NCBI GenBank assembly: GCA_947623455.1
Contig: OX392527.1
Location: forward strand, 63,749,115 to 63,813,114
Direction of reading: 5' to 3'
DNA: 64,000 bases
From: Mimachlamys varia
Taxonomy: Eukaryota > Mollusca > Bivalvia > Pectinida > Pectinidae
Made by a program: the position numbers and the translations under genes. Shown here one piece after another: positions 1 to 14,000 of this stretch. The number at the start of each line of letters is the position of its first letter. The first letter of the stretch is position 1. Under the pieces are notes generated by a model. It was given only the letters and a program-made list of their open reading frames with translations. It searched no databases and was not told the origin of the DNA.

Positions 1-45
1 GGATAGATCCCAGAATAGACGATATATAGACAATGAACATTAGGT

Positions 46-90
46 GGATAGATGTTGTAATAGAGGATATATAGACAATGTACATTAGGT
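46..90 (+). repeat. Typical copy of the 45-bp unit (variant A)
   Basis: This copy represents the commonest variant, called A here. It begins GGATAGATGTTGTAATAGAG and ends with the perfect 10-bp palindrome AATGTACATT followed by AGGT. The motif ATAGA occurs at unit positions 3-7, 15-19 and 26-30, spaced 12 and 11 bases. A fourth, weaker segment (ACATTAGGTGG) completes the unit, suggesting it grew from an ~11-bp ancestor. A frequent sister form has GAACATT in place of GTACATT, which destroys the palindrome. Confidence 0.95.
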
Positions 91-135
91 GGATAGATGT
101 TGTAATAGAGGATATATAGACAATGTACATTAGGT

Positions 136-360
136 GGATAGATCCCAGAATAGACGATATATAGACAATGAACATAAGGTGGATAGATGTTGGAATAGAA
201 CATATATAGACAATGTACATTAGGTGGATAGATGTTGGAATAGAAGATATATAGACAATGTACATTAGGTGGATAGATGTTGTAATAGAGGATATATAGA
301 CAATGTACATTAGGTGGATAGATGCTGTAATAGAGGATATATAGACAATGAACATTAGGT
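136..360 (+). repeat. Example of the C-D-E-A-B higher-order order of unit variants
   Basis: Five successive 45-bp units show the recurrent variant order. C (136-180) has GATCCCAGAATAGACGAT and ends GAACATAAGG. D (181-225) has GTTGGAATAGAACAT. E (226-270) has GTTGGAATAGAAGAT. A (271-315) has GTTGTAATAGAGGAT. B (316-360) has GATGCTGTAATAGAGG and ends GAACATTAGG. The GAACATAAGG ending is found mainly on C units that directly precede D. This cassette recurs dozens of times up to about 53 kb, separated by varying numbers of A units, so the array is a higher-order repeat with variable spacing rather than a random mix. Confidence 0.9.
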
Positions 361-945
361 GGATAGATGTTGTAATTGAGGATATATAGACAATGTACAT
401 TAGGTGGATAGATGTTGGAATAGAACATATATAGACAATGTACATTAGGTGGATAGATGTTGGAATAGAAGATATATAGACAATGTACATTAGGTGGATA
501 GATGTTGTAATAGAGGATATATAGACAATGTACATTAGGTGGATAGATGTTGTAATAGAGGATATATAGACAATGTACATTAGGTGGATAGATCCCAGAA
601 TAGACGATATATAGACAATGAACATAAGGTGGATAGATGTTGGAATAGAACATATATAGACAATGTACATTAGGTGGATAGATGTTGGAATAGAAGATAT
701 ATAGACAATGTACATTAGGTGGATATATGTTGTAATAGAGGATATATAGACAATGAACATTAGGTGGATAGATGTTGTAATAGAGGATATATAGACAATG
801 TACATTAGGTGGATAGATGTTGTAATAGAGGATATATAGACAATGAACATTAGGTGGATAGATGTTGTAATAGAGGATATATAGACAATGAACATTAGGT
901 GGATAGATGTTGTAATAGAGGATATATAGACAATGAACATTAGGT

Positions 946-1148
946 GGGTAGATGTTGTATTAGAGGATATATAGACAATGTACATTAGGTGTATAGATGT
1001 TGTAATAGAGGATATATAGACAATGTACATTAGGTGGATAGATCCCAGAATAGAGGATATATAGACAATGTACATTAGGTGGATAGATGTTGTAATAGAC
1101 GATATATAGACAATGTACATTAGGTGGATAGATGTTGGAATAGAACAT
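946..1148 (+). repeat. Marker segment shared by four distant block copies
   Basis: The segment starts with a unit beginning GGGTAGATGTTGTATTAGAG, continues with a unit carrying GTATAGATG, and ends in a D unit. Its 62-codon minus-strand translation is identical to those at 3255-3443, 6001-6189 and 12933-13121, with matching unit starts at 3241, 5987 and 12919. Offsets of 2295 and 2746 bp equal 51 units and 61 units plus one base. The TTGTATTAG change puts a TAA stop in one minus-strand frame, which explains why open frames begin and end here. The matching context shows duplication of multi-kb blocks, not parallel mutation. Confidence 0.88.
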
Positions 1149-3737
1149 ATATAGACAATGTACATTAGGTGGATAGATGTTGGAATAGAAGATATATAGA
1201 CAATGTACATTAGGTGGATAGATGTTGTAATAGAGGATATATAGACAATGAACATTAGGTGGATATATGTTGTAATAGAGGATATATAGACAATGAACAT
1301 TAGGTGGGTAGATGTTGTATTAGAGGATATATAGACAATGTACATTAGGTGGATAGATGTTGTAATAGAGGATATATAGACAATGTACATTAGGTGGATA
1401 GATCCCAGAATAGAGGATATATAGACAATGTACATTAGGTGGATAGATGTTGTAATAGACGATGTATAGACAATGTACATTAGGTGGATAGATGTTGGAA
1501 TAGAACATATATAGACAATGTACATTAGGTGGATAGATGTTGGAATAGAAGATATATAGACAATGTACATTAGGTGCATAGATGTTGTAATAGAGGATAT
1601 ATAGACAATGTACATTAGGTGGATAGATGCTGTAATAGAGGATATATAGACAATGAACATTAGGTGGATAGATGTTGTAATAGAGGATATATAGACAATG
1701 AACATTAGGTGGATAGATGTTGTAATAGAGGATATATAGACAATGTACATTAGGTGGATAGATGCTGTAATAGAGGATATATAGACAATGAACATTAGGT
1801 GGATAGATGTTGTAATAGAGGATATATAGACAATGAACATTAGGTGGATAGATGTTGTAATAGAGGATATATAGACAATGTACATTGGGTGGATAGATGT
1901 TGTAATAGAGGATATATAGACAATGTACATTAGGTGGATAGATCCCAGAATAGACGATATATAGACAATGAACATAAGGTGGATAGATGTTGGAATAGAA
2001 CATATATAGACAATGTACATTAGGTGGATAGATGTTGGAATAGAAGATATATAGACAATGTACATTAGGTGGATAGATGTTGTAATAGAGGATATATAGA
2101 CAATGTACATTAGGTGGATAGATGTTGTAATAGAGGATATATAGACAATGAACATTAGGTGGATAGATGTTGTAATAGAGGATATATAGACAATGAACAT
2201 TAGGTGGATAGATGTTGTAATAGAGGATATATAGACAATGTACATTAGGTGGATAGATGTTGTAATAGAGGATATATAGACAATGTACATTAGGTGGATA
2301 GATCCCAGAATAGACGATATATAGACAATGAACATTAGGTGGATAGATGTTGTAATAGAGGATATATAGACAATGTACATTAGGTGGATAGATGTTGTAA
2401 TAGAGGATATATAGACAATGTACATTAGGTGGATAGATCCCAGAATAGACGATATATAGACAATGAACATAAGGTGGATAGATGTTGGAATAGAACATAT
2501 ATAGACAATGTACATTAGGTGGATAGATGTTGGAATAGAAGATATATAGACAATGTACATTAGGTGGATAGATGTTGTAATAGAGGATATATAGACAATG
2601 TACATTAGGTGGATAGATGCTGTAATAGAGGATATATAGACAATGAACATTAGGTGGATAGATGTTGTAATTGAGGATATATAGACAATGTACATTAGGT
2701 GGATAGATGTTGGAATAGAACATATATAGACAATGTACATTAGGTGGATAGATGTTGGAATAGAAGATATATAGACAATGTACATTAGGTGGATAGATGT
2801 TGTAATAGAGGATATATAGACAATGTACATTAGGTGGATAGATGTTGTAATAGAGGATATATAGACAATGTACATTAGGTGGATAGATCCCAGAATAGAC
2901 GATATATAGACAATGAACATAAGGTGGATAGATGTTGGAATAGAACATATATAGACAATGTACATTAGGTGGATAGATGTTGGAATAGAAGATATATAGA
3001 CAATGTACATTAGGTGGATATATGTTGTAATAGAGGATATATAGACAATGAACATTAGGTGGATAGATGTTGTAATAGAGGATATATAGACAATGTACAT
3101 TAGGTGGATAGATGTTGTAATAGAGGATATATAGACAATGAACATTAGGTGGATAGATGTTGTAATAGAGGATATATAGACAATGAACATTAGGTGGATA
3201 GATGTTGTAATAGAGGATATATAGACAATGAACATTAGGTGGGTAGATGTTGTATTAGAGGATATATAGACAATGTACATTAGGTGTATAGATGTTGTAA
3301 TAGAGGATATATAGACAATGTACATTAGGTGGATAGATCCCAGAATAGAGGATATATAGACAATGTACATTAGGTGGATAGATGTTGTAATAGACGATAT
3401 ATAGACAATGTACATTAGGTGGATAGATGTTGGAATAGAACATATATAGACAATGTACATTAGGTGGATAGATGTTGGAATAGAAGATATATAGACAATG
3501 TACATTAGGTGGATAGATGTTGTAATAGAGGATATAAAGACAATGAACATTAGGTGGATAGATGCTGTAATAGAGGATATATAGACAATGAACATTAGGT
3601 GGATAGATGTTGTAATAGAGGATATATAGACAATGAACATTAGGTGGATAGATGTTGTAATAGAGGATATATAGACAATGAACATTAGGTGGATAGATGT
3701 TGTAATAGAGGATATATAGACAATGTACATTAGGTGG

Positions 3738-6700
3738 TTAGATCCCAGAATAGACGATATATAGACAATGTACATTAGGTGGATAGATGTTGTAATAGAG
3801 GATATATAGACAATGTACATTAGGTGGATAGATGTTGGAATAGAACATATATAGACAATGTACATTAGGTGGATAGATGTTGGAATAGAAGATATATAGA
3901 CAATGTACATTAGGTGGATAGATGTTGTAATAGAGGATATATAGACAATGTACATTAGGTGGATAGATGCTGTAATAGAGGATATATAGACAATGAACAT
4001 TAGGTGGATAGATGTTGTAATAGAGGATATATAGACAATGAACATTAGGTGGATAGATGTTGTAATAGAGGATATATAGACAATGTACATTAGGTGGATA
4101 GATGCTGTAATAGAGGATATATAGACAATGAACATTAGGTGGATAGATGTTGTAATAGAGGATATATAGACAATGAACATTAGGTGGATAGATGTTGTAA
4201 TAGAGGATATATAGACAATGTACATTAGGTGGATAAATGTTGTAATAGAGGATATATAGACAATGTACATTAGGTGGATAGATCCCAGAATAGACGATAT
4301 ATAGACAATGAACATAAGGTGGATAGATGTTGGAATAGAACATATATAGACAATGTACATTAGGTGGATAGATGTTGTAATAGAGGATATATAGACAATG
4401 TACATTAGGTGGATAGATGTTGGAATAGAACATATATAGACAATGTACATTAGGTGGATAGATGTTGTAATAGAAGATATATAGACAATGTACATTAGGT
4501 GGATAGATGTTGTAATAGAGGATATATAGACAATGTACATTAGGTGGATAGATGCTGTAATAGAGGATATATAGACAATGAACATTAGGTGGATAGATGT
4601 TGTAATAGAGGATATATAGACAATGAACATTAGGTGGATAAGTGTTGTAATAGAGGATATATAGACAATGTACATTAGGTGGATAGATGCTGTAATAGAG
4701 GATATATAGACAATGAACATTAAGGTGGATAGATGTTGTAATAGAGGATATATAGACAATGAACATTAGGTGGATAGATGTTGTAATAGAGGATATATAG
4801 ACAATGTACATTAGGTGGATAGATGTTGTAATAGAGGATATATAGACAATGTACATTAGGTGGATAGATGTTGGAATAGACGATATATAGACAATGAACA
4901 TAAGGTGGATAGATGTTGGAATAGAACATATATAGACAATGTACATTAGGTGGATAGATGTTGGAATAGAAGATATATAGACAATGTACATTAGGTGGAT
5001 AGATGTTGTAATAGAGGATATATAGACAATGTACATTAGGTGGATAGATGCTGTAATAGAGGATATATAGACAATGAACATAAGGTGGATAGATGTTGTA
5101 ATAGAGGATATATAGACAATGAACATTAGGTGGATAGATGTTGTAATAGAGGATATATAGACAATGTACATTAGGTGGATAGATGTTGTAATAGAGGATA
5201 TATAGACAATGTACATTAGGTGGATAGATCCCAGAATAGACGATATATAGACAATGAACATTAGGTGGATAGATGTTGTAATAGAGGATATATAGACAAT
5301 GTACATGAGGTGGATAGATGTTGTAATAGAGGATATATAGACAATGTACATTAGGTGGATAGATCCCAGAATAGACGATATATAGACAATGAACATAAGG
5401 TGGATAGATGTTGGAATAGAACATATATAGACAATGTACATTAGGTGGTTAGATGTTGGAATAGAAGATATATAGACAATGTACATTAGGTGGATAGATG
5501 TTGTAATAGAGGATATATAGACAATGTACATTAGGTGGATAGATGCTGTAATAGAGGATATATAGACAATGAACATTAGGTGGATAGATGTTGTAATAGA
5601 GGATATATAGACAATGAACATTAGGTGGATAGATGTTGTAATAGAGGATATATAGACAATGAACATTAGGTGGATAGATGTTGTAATAGAGGATATATAG
5701 ACAATGTACATTAGGTGGATAGATGTTGGAATAGAAGATATATAGACAATGTACATTAGGTGGATATATGTTGTAATAGAGGATATATAGACAATGAACA
5801 TTAGGTGGATAGATGTTGTAATAGAGGATATATAGACAATGTACATTAGGTGGATAGATGTTGTAATAGAGGATATATAGACAATGAACATTAGGTGGAT
5901 AGATGTTGTAATAGAGGATATATAGACAATGAACATTAGGTGGATAGATGTTGTAATAGAGGATATATAGACAATGAACATTAGGTGGGTAGATGTTGTA
6001 TTAGAGGATATATAGACAATGTACATTAGGTGTATAGATGTTGTAATAGAGGATATATAGACAATGTACATTAGGTGGATAGATCCCAGAATAGAGGATA
6101 TATAGACAATGTACATTAGGTGGATAGATGTTGTAATAGACGATATATAGACAATGTACATTAGGTGGATAGATGTTGGAATAGAACATATATAGACAAT
6201 GTACATTAGGTGGATAGATGTTGGAATAGAAGATATATAGACAATGTACATTAGGTGGATAGATGTTGTAATAGAGGATATAAAGACAATGAACATTAGG
6301 TGGATAGATGCTGTAATAGAGGATATATAGACAATGAACATTAGGTGGATAGATGTTGTAATAGAGGATATATAGACAATGAACATTAGGTGGATAGATG
6401 TTGTAATAGAGGATATATAGACAATGAACATTAGGTGGATAGATGTTGTAATAGAGGATATATAGACAATGTACATTAGGTGGTTAGATCCCAGAATAGA
6501 CGATATATAGACAATGTACATTAGGTGGATAGATGTTGTAATAGAGGATATATAGACAATGTACATTAGGTGGATAGATGTTGGAATAGAACATATATAG
6601 ACAATGTACATTAGGTGGATAGATGTTGGAATAGAAGATATATAGACAATGTACATTAGGTGGATAGATGTTGTAATAGAGGATATATAGACAATGTACA

Positions 6701-9700
6701 TTAGGTGGATAGATGCTGTAATAGAGGATATATAGACAATGAACATTAGGTGGATAGATGTTGTAATAGAGGATATATAGACAATGAACATTAGGTGGAT
6801 AGATGTTGTAATAGAGGATATATAGACAATGTACATTAGGTGGATAGATGCTGTAATAGAGGATATATAGACAATGAACATTAGGTGGATAGATGTTGTA
6901 ATAGAGGATATATAGACAATGAACATTAGGTGGATAGATGTTGTAATAGAGGATATATAGACAATGTACATTAGGTGGATAAATGTTGTAATAGAGGATA
7001 TATAGACAATGTACATTAGGTGGATAGATGCTGTAATAGAGGATATATAGACAATGAACATTAGGTGGATAGATGTTGGAATAGAACATATATAGACAAT
7101 GTACATTAGGTGGATAGATGTTGTAATAGAGGATATATAGACAATGTACATTAGGTGGATAGATGTTGGAATAGAACATATATAGACAATGTACATTAGG
7201 TGGATAGATGTTGTAATAGAAGATATATAGACAATGTACATTAGGTGGATAGATGTTGTAATAGAGGATATATAGACAATGTACATTAGGTGGATAGATG
7301 CTGTAATAGAGGATATATAGACAATGAACATTAGGTGGATAGATGTTGTAATAGAGGATATATAGACAATGAACATTAGGTGGATAGATGTTGTAATAGA
7401 GGATATATAGACAATGTACATTAGGTGGATAGATGCTGTAATAGAGGATATATAGACAATGAACATTAAGGTGGATAGATGTTGTAATAGAGGATATATA
7501 GACAATGAACATTAGGTGGATAGATGTTGTAATAGAGGATATATAGACAATGTACATTAGGTGGATAGATGTTGTAATAGAGGATATATAGACAATGTAC
7601 ATTAGGTGGATAGATGTTGGAATAGACGATATATAGACAATGAACATAAGGTGGATAGATGTTGGAATAGAACATATATAGACAATGTACATTAGGTGGA
7701 TAGATGTTGGAATAGAAGATATATAGACAATGTACATTAGGTGGATAGATGTTGTAATAGAGGATATATAGACAATGTACATTAGGTGGATAGATGCTGT
7801 AATAGAGGATATATAGACAATGAACATTAGGTGGATAGATGTTGTAATAGAGGATATATAGACAATGAACATTAGGTGGATAGATGTTGTAATAGAGGAT
7901 ATATAGACAATGTACATTAGGTGGATAGATGTTGTAATAGAGGATATATAGACAATGTACATTAGGTGGATAGATCCCAGAATAGACGATATATAGACAA
8001 TGAACATTAGGTGGATAGATGTTGTAATAGAGGATATATAGACAATGTACATGAGGTGGATAGATGTTGTAATAGAGGATATATAGACAATGTACATTAG
8101 GTGGATAGATCCCAGAATAGACGATATATAGACAATGAACATAAGGTGGATAGATGTTGGAATAGAACATATATAGACAATGTACATTAGGTGGTTAGAT
8201 GTTGGAATAGAAGATATATAGACAATGTACATTAGGTGGATAGATGTTGTAATAGAGGATATATAGACAATGTACATTAGGTGGATAGATGCTGTAATAG
8301 AGGATATATAGACAATGAACATTAGGTGGATAGATGTTGTAATAGAGGATATATAGACAATGAACATTAGGTGGATAGATGTTGTAATAGAGGATATATA
8401 GACAATGAACATTAGGTGGATAGATGTTGTAATAGAGGATATATAGACAATGTACATTAGGTGGATAGATGTTGGAATAGAACATATATAGACAATGTAC
8501 ATTAGGTGGATAGATGTTGGAATAGAAGATATATAGACAATGTACATTAGGTGGATAGATGTTGTAATAGAGGATATAAAGACAATGAACATTAGGTGGA
8601 TAGATGCTGTAATAGAGGATATATAGACAATGAACATTAGGTGGATAGATGTTGTAATAGAGGATATATAGACAATGAACATTAGGTGGATAGATGTTGT
8701 AATAGAGGATATATAGACAATGAACATTAGGTGGATAGATGTTGTAATAGAGGATATATAGACAATGTACATTAGGTGGTTAGATCCCAGAATAGACGAT
8801 ATATAGACAATGTACATTAGGTGGATAGATGTTGTAATAGAGGATATATAGACAATGTACATTAGGTGGATAGATGTTGGAATAGAACATATATAGACAA
8901 TGTACATTAGGTGGATAGATGTTGGAATAGAAGATATATAGACAATGTACATTAGGTGGATAGATGTTGTAATAGAGGATATATAGACAATGTACATTAG
9001 GTGGATAGATGCTGTAATAGAGGATATATAGACAATGAACATTAGGTGGATAGATGTTGTAATAGAGGATATATAGACAATGAACATTAGGTGGATAGAT
9101 GTTGTAATAGAGGATATATAGACAATGTACATTAGGTGGATAGATGCTGTAATAGAGGATATATAGACAATGAACATTAGGTGGATAGATGTTGTAATAG
9201 AGGATATATAGACAATGAACATTAGGTGGATAGATGTTGTAATAGAGGATATATAGACAATGTACATTAGGTGGATAAATGTTGTAATAGAGGATATATA
9301 GACAATGTACATTAGGTGGATAGATCCCAGAATAGACGATATATAGACAATGAACATAAGGTGGATAGATGTTGGAATAGAACATATATAGACAATGTAC
9401 ATTAGGTGGATAGATGTTGTAATAGAGGATATATAGACAATGTACATTAGGTGGATAGATGTTGGAATAGAACATATATAGACAATGTACATTAGGTGGA
9501 TAGATGTTGTAATAGAAGATATATAGACAATGTACATTAGGTGGATAGATGTTGTAATAGAGGATATATAGACAATGTACATTAGGTGGATAGATGATGT
9601 AATAGAGGATATATAGACAATGAACATTAGGTGGATAGATGTTGTAATAGAGGATATATAGACAATGAACATTAGGTGGATAGATGTTGTAATAGAGGAT

Positions 9701-11075
9701 ATATAGACAATGTACATTAGGTGGATAGATGTTGTAATAGAGGATATATAGACAATGAACATTAAGGTGGATAGATGTTGTAATAGAGGATATATAGACA
9801 ATGAACATTAGGTGGATAGATGTTGTAATAGAGGATATATAGACAATGTACATTAGGTGGATAGATGTTGTAATAGAGGATATATAGACAATGTACATTA
9901 GGTGGATAGATCCCAGAATAGACGATATATAGACAATGAACATAAGGTGGATAGATGTTGGAATAGAACATATATAGACAATGTACATTAGGTGGATAGA
10001 TGCTGTAATAGAGGATATATAGACAATGAACATTAGGTGGATAGATGTTGTAATAGAGGATATATAGACAATGAACATTAGGTGGATAGATGTTGTAATA
10101 GAGGATATATAGACAATGTACATTAGGTGGATAGATGTTGTAATAGAGGATATATAGACAATGTACATTAGGTGGATAGATCCCAGAATAGACGATATAT
10201 AGACAATGAACATTAGGTGGATAGATGTTGTAATAGAGGATATATAGACAATGAACATTAGGTGGATAGATGTTGTAATAGAGGATATATAGACAATGTA
10301 CATTAGGTGGATAGATCCCAGAATAGACGATATATAGACAATGAACATAAGGTGGATAGATGTTGGAATAGAACATATATAGACAATGTACATTAGGTGG
10401 ATAGATGTTGGAATAGAAGATATATAGACAATGTACATTAGGTGGATAGATGTTGTAATAGAGGATATATAGACAATGTACATTAGGTGGATAGATGCTG
10501 TAATAGAGGATATATAGACAATGAACATTAGGTGGATAGATGTTGTAATAGAGGATATATAGACAATGAACATTAGGTGGATAGATGTTGTAATAGAGGA
10601 TATATAGACAATGTACATTAGGTGGATAGATGCTGTAATAGAGGATATATAGACAATGAACATTAGGTGGATAGATTTTGTAATAGAGGATATATAGACA
10701 ATGAACATTAGGTGGATAGATGTTGTAATAGAGGATATATAGACAATGTACATTAGGTGGATAGATGCTGTAATAGAGGATATATAGACAATGAACATTA
10801 GGTGGATAGATGTTGTAATAGAGGATATATAGACAATGAACATTAGGTGGATATATGTTGTAATAGAGGATATATAGACAATGAACATTAGGTGGGTAGA
10901 TGTTGTATTAGAGGATATATAGACAATGTACATTAGGTGGATAGATGTTGTAATAGAGGATATATAGACAATGTACATTAGGTGGATAGATCCCAGAATA
11001 GAGGATATATAGACAATGTACATTAGGTGGATAGATGTTGTAATAGACGATGTATAGACAATGTACATTAGGTGG
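3738..11075 (+). repeat. Tandemly duplicated multi-kb satellite blocks (offsets 2746 and 2296 bp)
   Basis: Landmarks repeat at 3738, 6484 and 8780 (a unit with GGTGGTTAGATCCCAG) and at 4721, 7467 and 9763 (a TTAAGG one-base insertion). Successive offsets are 2746 and 2296 bp, that is 61 and 51 units plus one base. The order of unit variants between landmarks is nearly the same in the copies, with occasional gain or loss of whole units. This indicates recent unequal exchange or amplification at the multi-kb level on top of the 45-bp tandem repeat. Outer limits are approximate because the array has no unique sequence to define them. Confidence 0.82.
4720..4726 (+). repeat. TTAAGG one-base insertion, first of eight copies
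   Basis: A B unit ends GAACATTAAGG instead of GAACATTAGG. The same extra A, in the same variant context, recurs near 7468, 9764, 14400, 18009, 20268, 26614 and 32825. In each case the minus-strand reading switches between the two open frames, so a long open frame changes repeat motif instead of stopping. Eight occurrences in one context mark copies of an ancestral block spread over 28 kb. Confidence 0.9.
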
Positions 11076-14000
11076 ATAGATGTTGGAATAGAACATATAT
11101 AGACAATGTACATTAGGTGGATAGATGTTGGAATAGAAGATATATAGACAATGTACATTAGGTGCATAGATGTTGTAATAGAGGATATATAGACAATGTA
11201 CATTAGGTGGATAGATGCTGTAATAGAGGATATATAGACAATGAACATTAGGTGGATAGATGTTGTAATAGAGGATATATAGACAATGAACATTAGGTGG
11301 ATAGATGTTGTAATAGAGGATATATAGACAATGTACATTAGGTGGATAGATGCTGTAATAGAGGATATATAGACAATGAACATTAGGTGGATAGATGTTG
11401 TAATAGAGGATATATAGACAATGAACATTAGGTGGATAGATGTTGTAATAGAGGATATATAGACAATGCACATTAGGTGGATAGATGTTGTAATAGAGGA
11501 TATATAGACAATGTACATTAGGTGGATAGATCCCAGAATAGACGATATATAGACAATGAACATAAGGTGGATAGATGTTGGAATAGAACATATATAGACA
11601 ATGTACATTAGGTGGATAGATGTTGGAATAGAAGATATATAGACAATGTACATTAGGTGGATAGATGTTGTAATAGAGGATATATAGACAATGTACATTA
11701 GGTGGATAGATGTTGTAATAGAGGATATATAGACAATGTACATTAGGTGGATAGATCCCAGAATAGACGATATATAGACAATGAACATAAGGTGGATAGA
11801 TGTTGGAATAGAACATATATAGACAATGTACATTAGGTGGATAGATGTTGTAATAGAGGATATATAGACAATGAACATTAGGTGGATAGATGTTGTAATA
11901 GAGGATATATAGACAATGTACATTAGGTGGATAGATGTTGTAATAGAGGATATATAGACAATGTACATTAGGTGGATAGATCCCAGAATAGACGATATAT
12001 AGACAATGAACATTAGGTGGATAGATGTTGTAATAGAGGATATATAGACAATGTACATTAGGTGGATAGATGTTGTAATAGAGGATATATAGACAATGTA
12101 CATTAGGTGGATAGATCCCAGAATAGACGATATATAGACAATGAACATAAGGTGGATAGATGTTGGAATAGAACATATATAGACAATGTACATTAGGTGG
12201 ATAGATGTTGGAATAGAAGATATATAGACAATGTACATTTGGTGGATAGATGTTGTAATAGAGGATATATAGACAATGTACATTAGGTGGATAGATGCTG
12301 TAATAGAGGATATATAGACAATGAACATTAGGTGGATAGATGTTGTAATTGAGGATATATAGACAATGTACATTAGGTGGATAGATGTTGGAATAGAACA
12401 TATATAGACAATGTACATTAGGTGGATAGATGTTGGAATAGAAGATATATAGACAATGTACATTAGGTGGATAGATGTTGTAATAGAGGATATATAGACA
12501 ATGTACATTAGGTGGATAGATGTTGTAATAGAGGATATATAGACAATGTACATTAGGTGGATAGATCCCAGAATAGACGATATATAGACAATGAACATAA
12601 GGTGGATAGATGTTGGAATAGAACATATATAGACAATGTACATTAGGTGGATAGATGTTGGAATAGAAGATATATAGACAATGTACATTAGGTGGATATA
12701 TGCTGTAATAGAGGATATATAGACAATGAACATTAGGTGGATAGATGTTGTAATAGAGGATATATAGACAATGTACATTAGGTGGATAGATGTTGTAATA
12801 GAGGATATATAGACAATGAACATTAGGTGGATAGATGTTGTAATAGAGGATATATAGACAATGAACATTAGGTGGATAGATGTTGTAATAGAGGATATAT
12901 AGACAATGAACATTAGGTGGGTAGATGTTGTATTAGAGGATATATAGACAATGTACATTAGGTGTATAGATGTTGTAATAGAGGATATATAGACAATGTA
13001 CATTAGGTGGATAGATCCCAGAATAGAGGATATATAGACAATGTACATTAGGTGGATAGATGTTGTAATAGACGATATATAGACAATGTACATTAGGTGG
13101 ATAGATGTTGGAATAGAACATATATAGACAATGTACATTAGGTGGATAGATGTTGGAATAGAAGATATATAGACAATGTACATTAGGTGGATAGATGTTG
13201 TAATAGAGGATATAAAGACAATGAACATTAGGTGGATAGATGCTGTAATAGAGGATATATAGACAATGAACATTAGGTGGATAGATGTTGTAATAGAGGA
13301 TATATAGACAATGAACATTAGGTGGATAGATGTTGTAATAGAGGATATATAGACAATGAACATTAGGTGGATAGATGTTGTAATAGAGGATATATAGACA
13401 ATGTACATTAGGTGGTTAGATCCCAGAATAGACGATATATAGACAATGTACATTAGGTGGATAGATGTTGTAATAGAGGATATATAGACAATGTACATTA
13501 GGTGGATAGATGTTGGAATAGAACATATATAGACAAAGTACATTAGGTGGATAGATGTTGGAATAGAAGATATATAGACAATGTACATTAGGTGGATAGA
13601 TGTTGTAATAGAGGATATATAGACAATGTACATTAGGTGGATAGATGCTGTAATAGAGGATATATAGACAATGAACATTAGGTGGATAGATGTTGTAATA
13701 GAGGATATATAGACAATGAACATTAGGTGGATAGATGTTGTAATAGAGGATATATAGACAATGTACATTAGGTGGATAGATGCTGTAATAGAGGATATAT
13801 AGACAATGAACATTAGGTGGATAGATGTTGTAATAGAGGATATATAGACAATGAACATTAGGTGGATAGATGTTGTAATAGAGGATATATAGACAATGTA
13901 CATTAGGTGGATAAATGTTGTAATAGAGGATATATAGACAATGTACATTAGGTGGATAGATCCCAGAATAGACGATATATAGACAATGAACATTAGGTGG

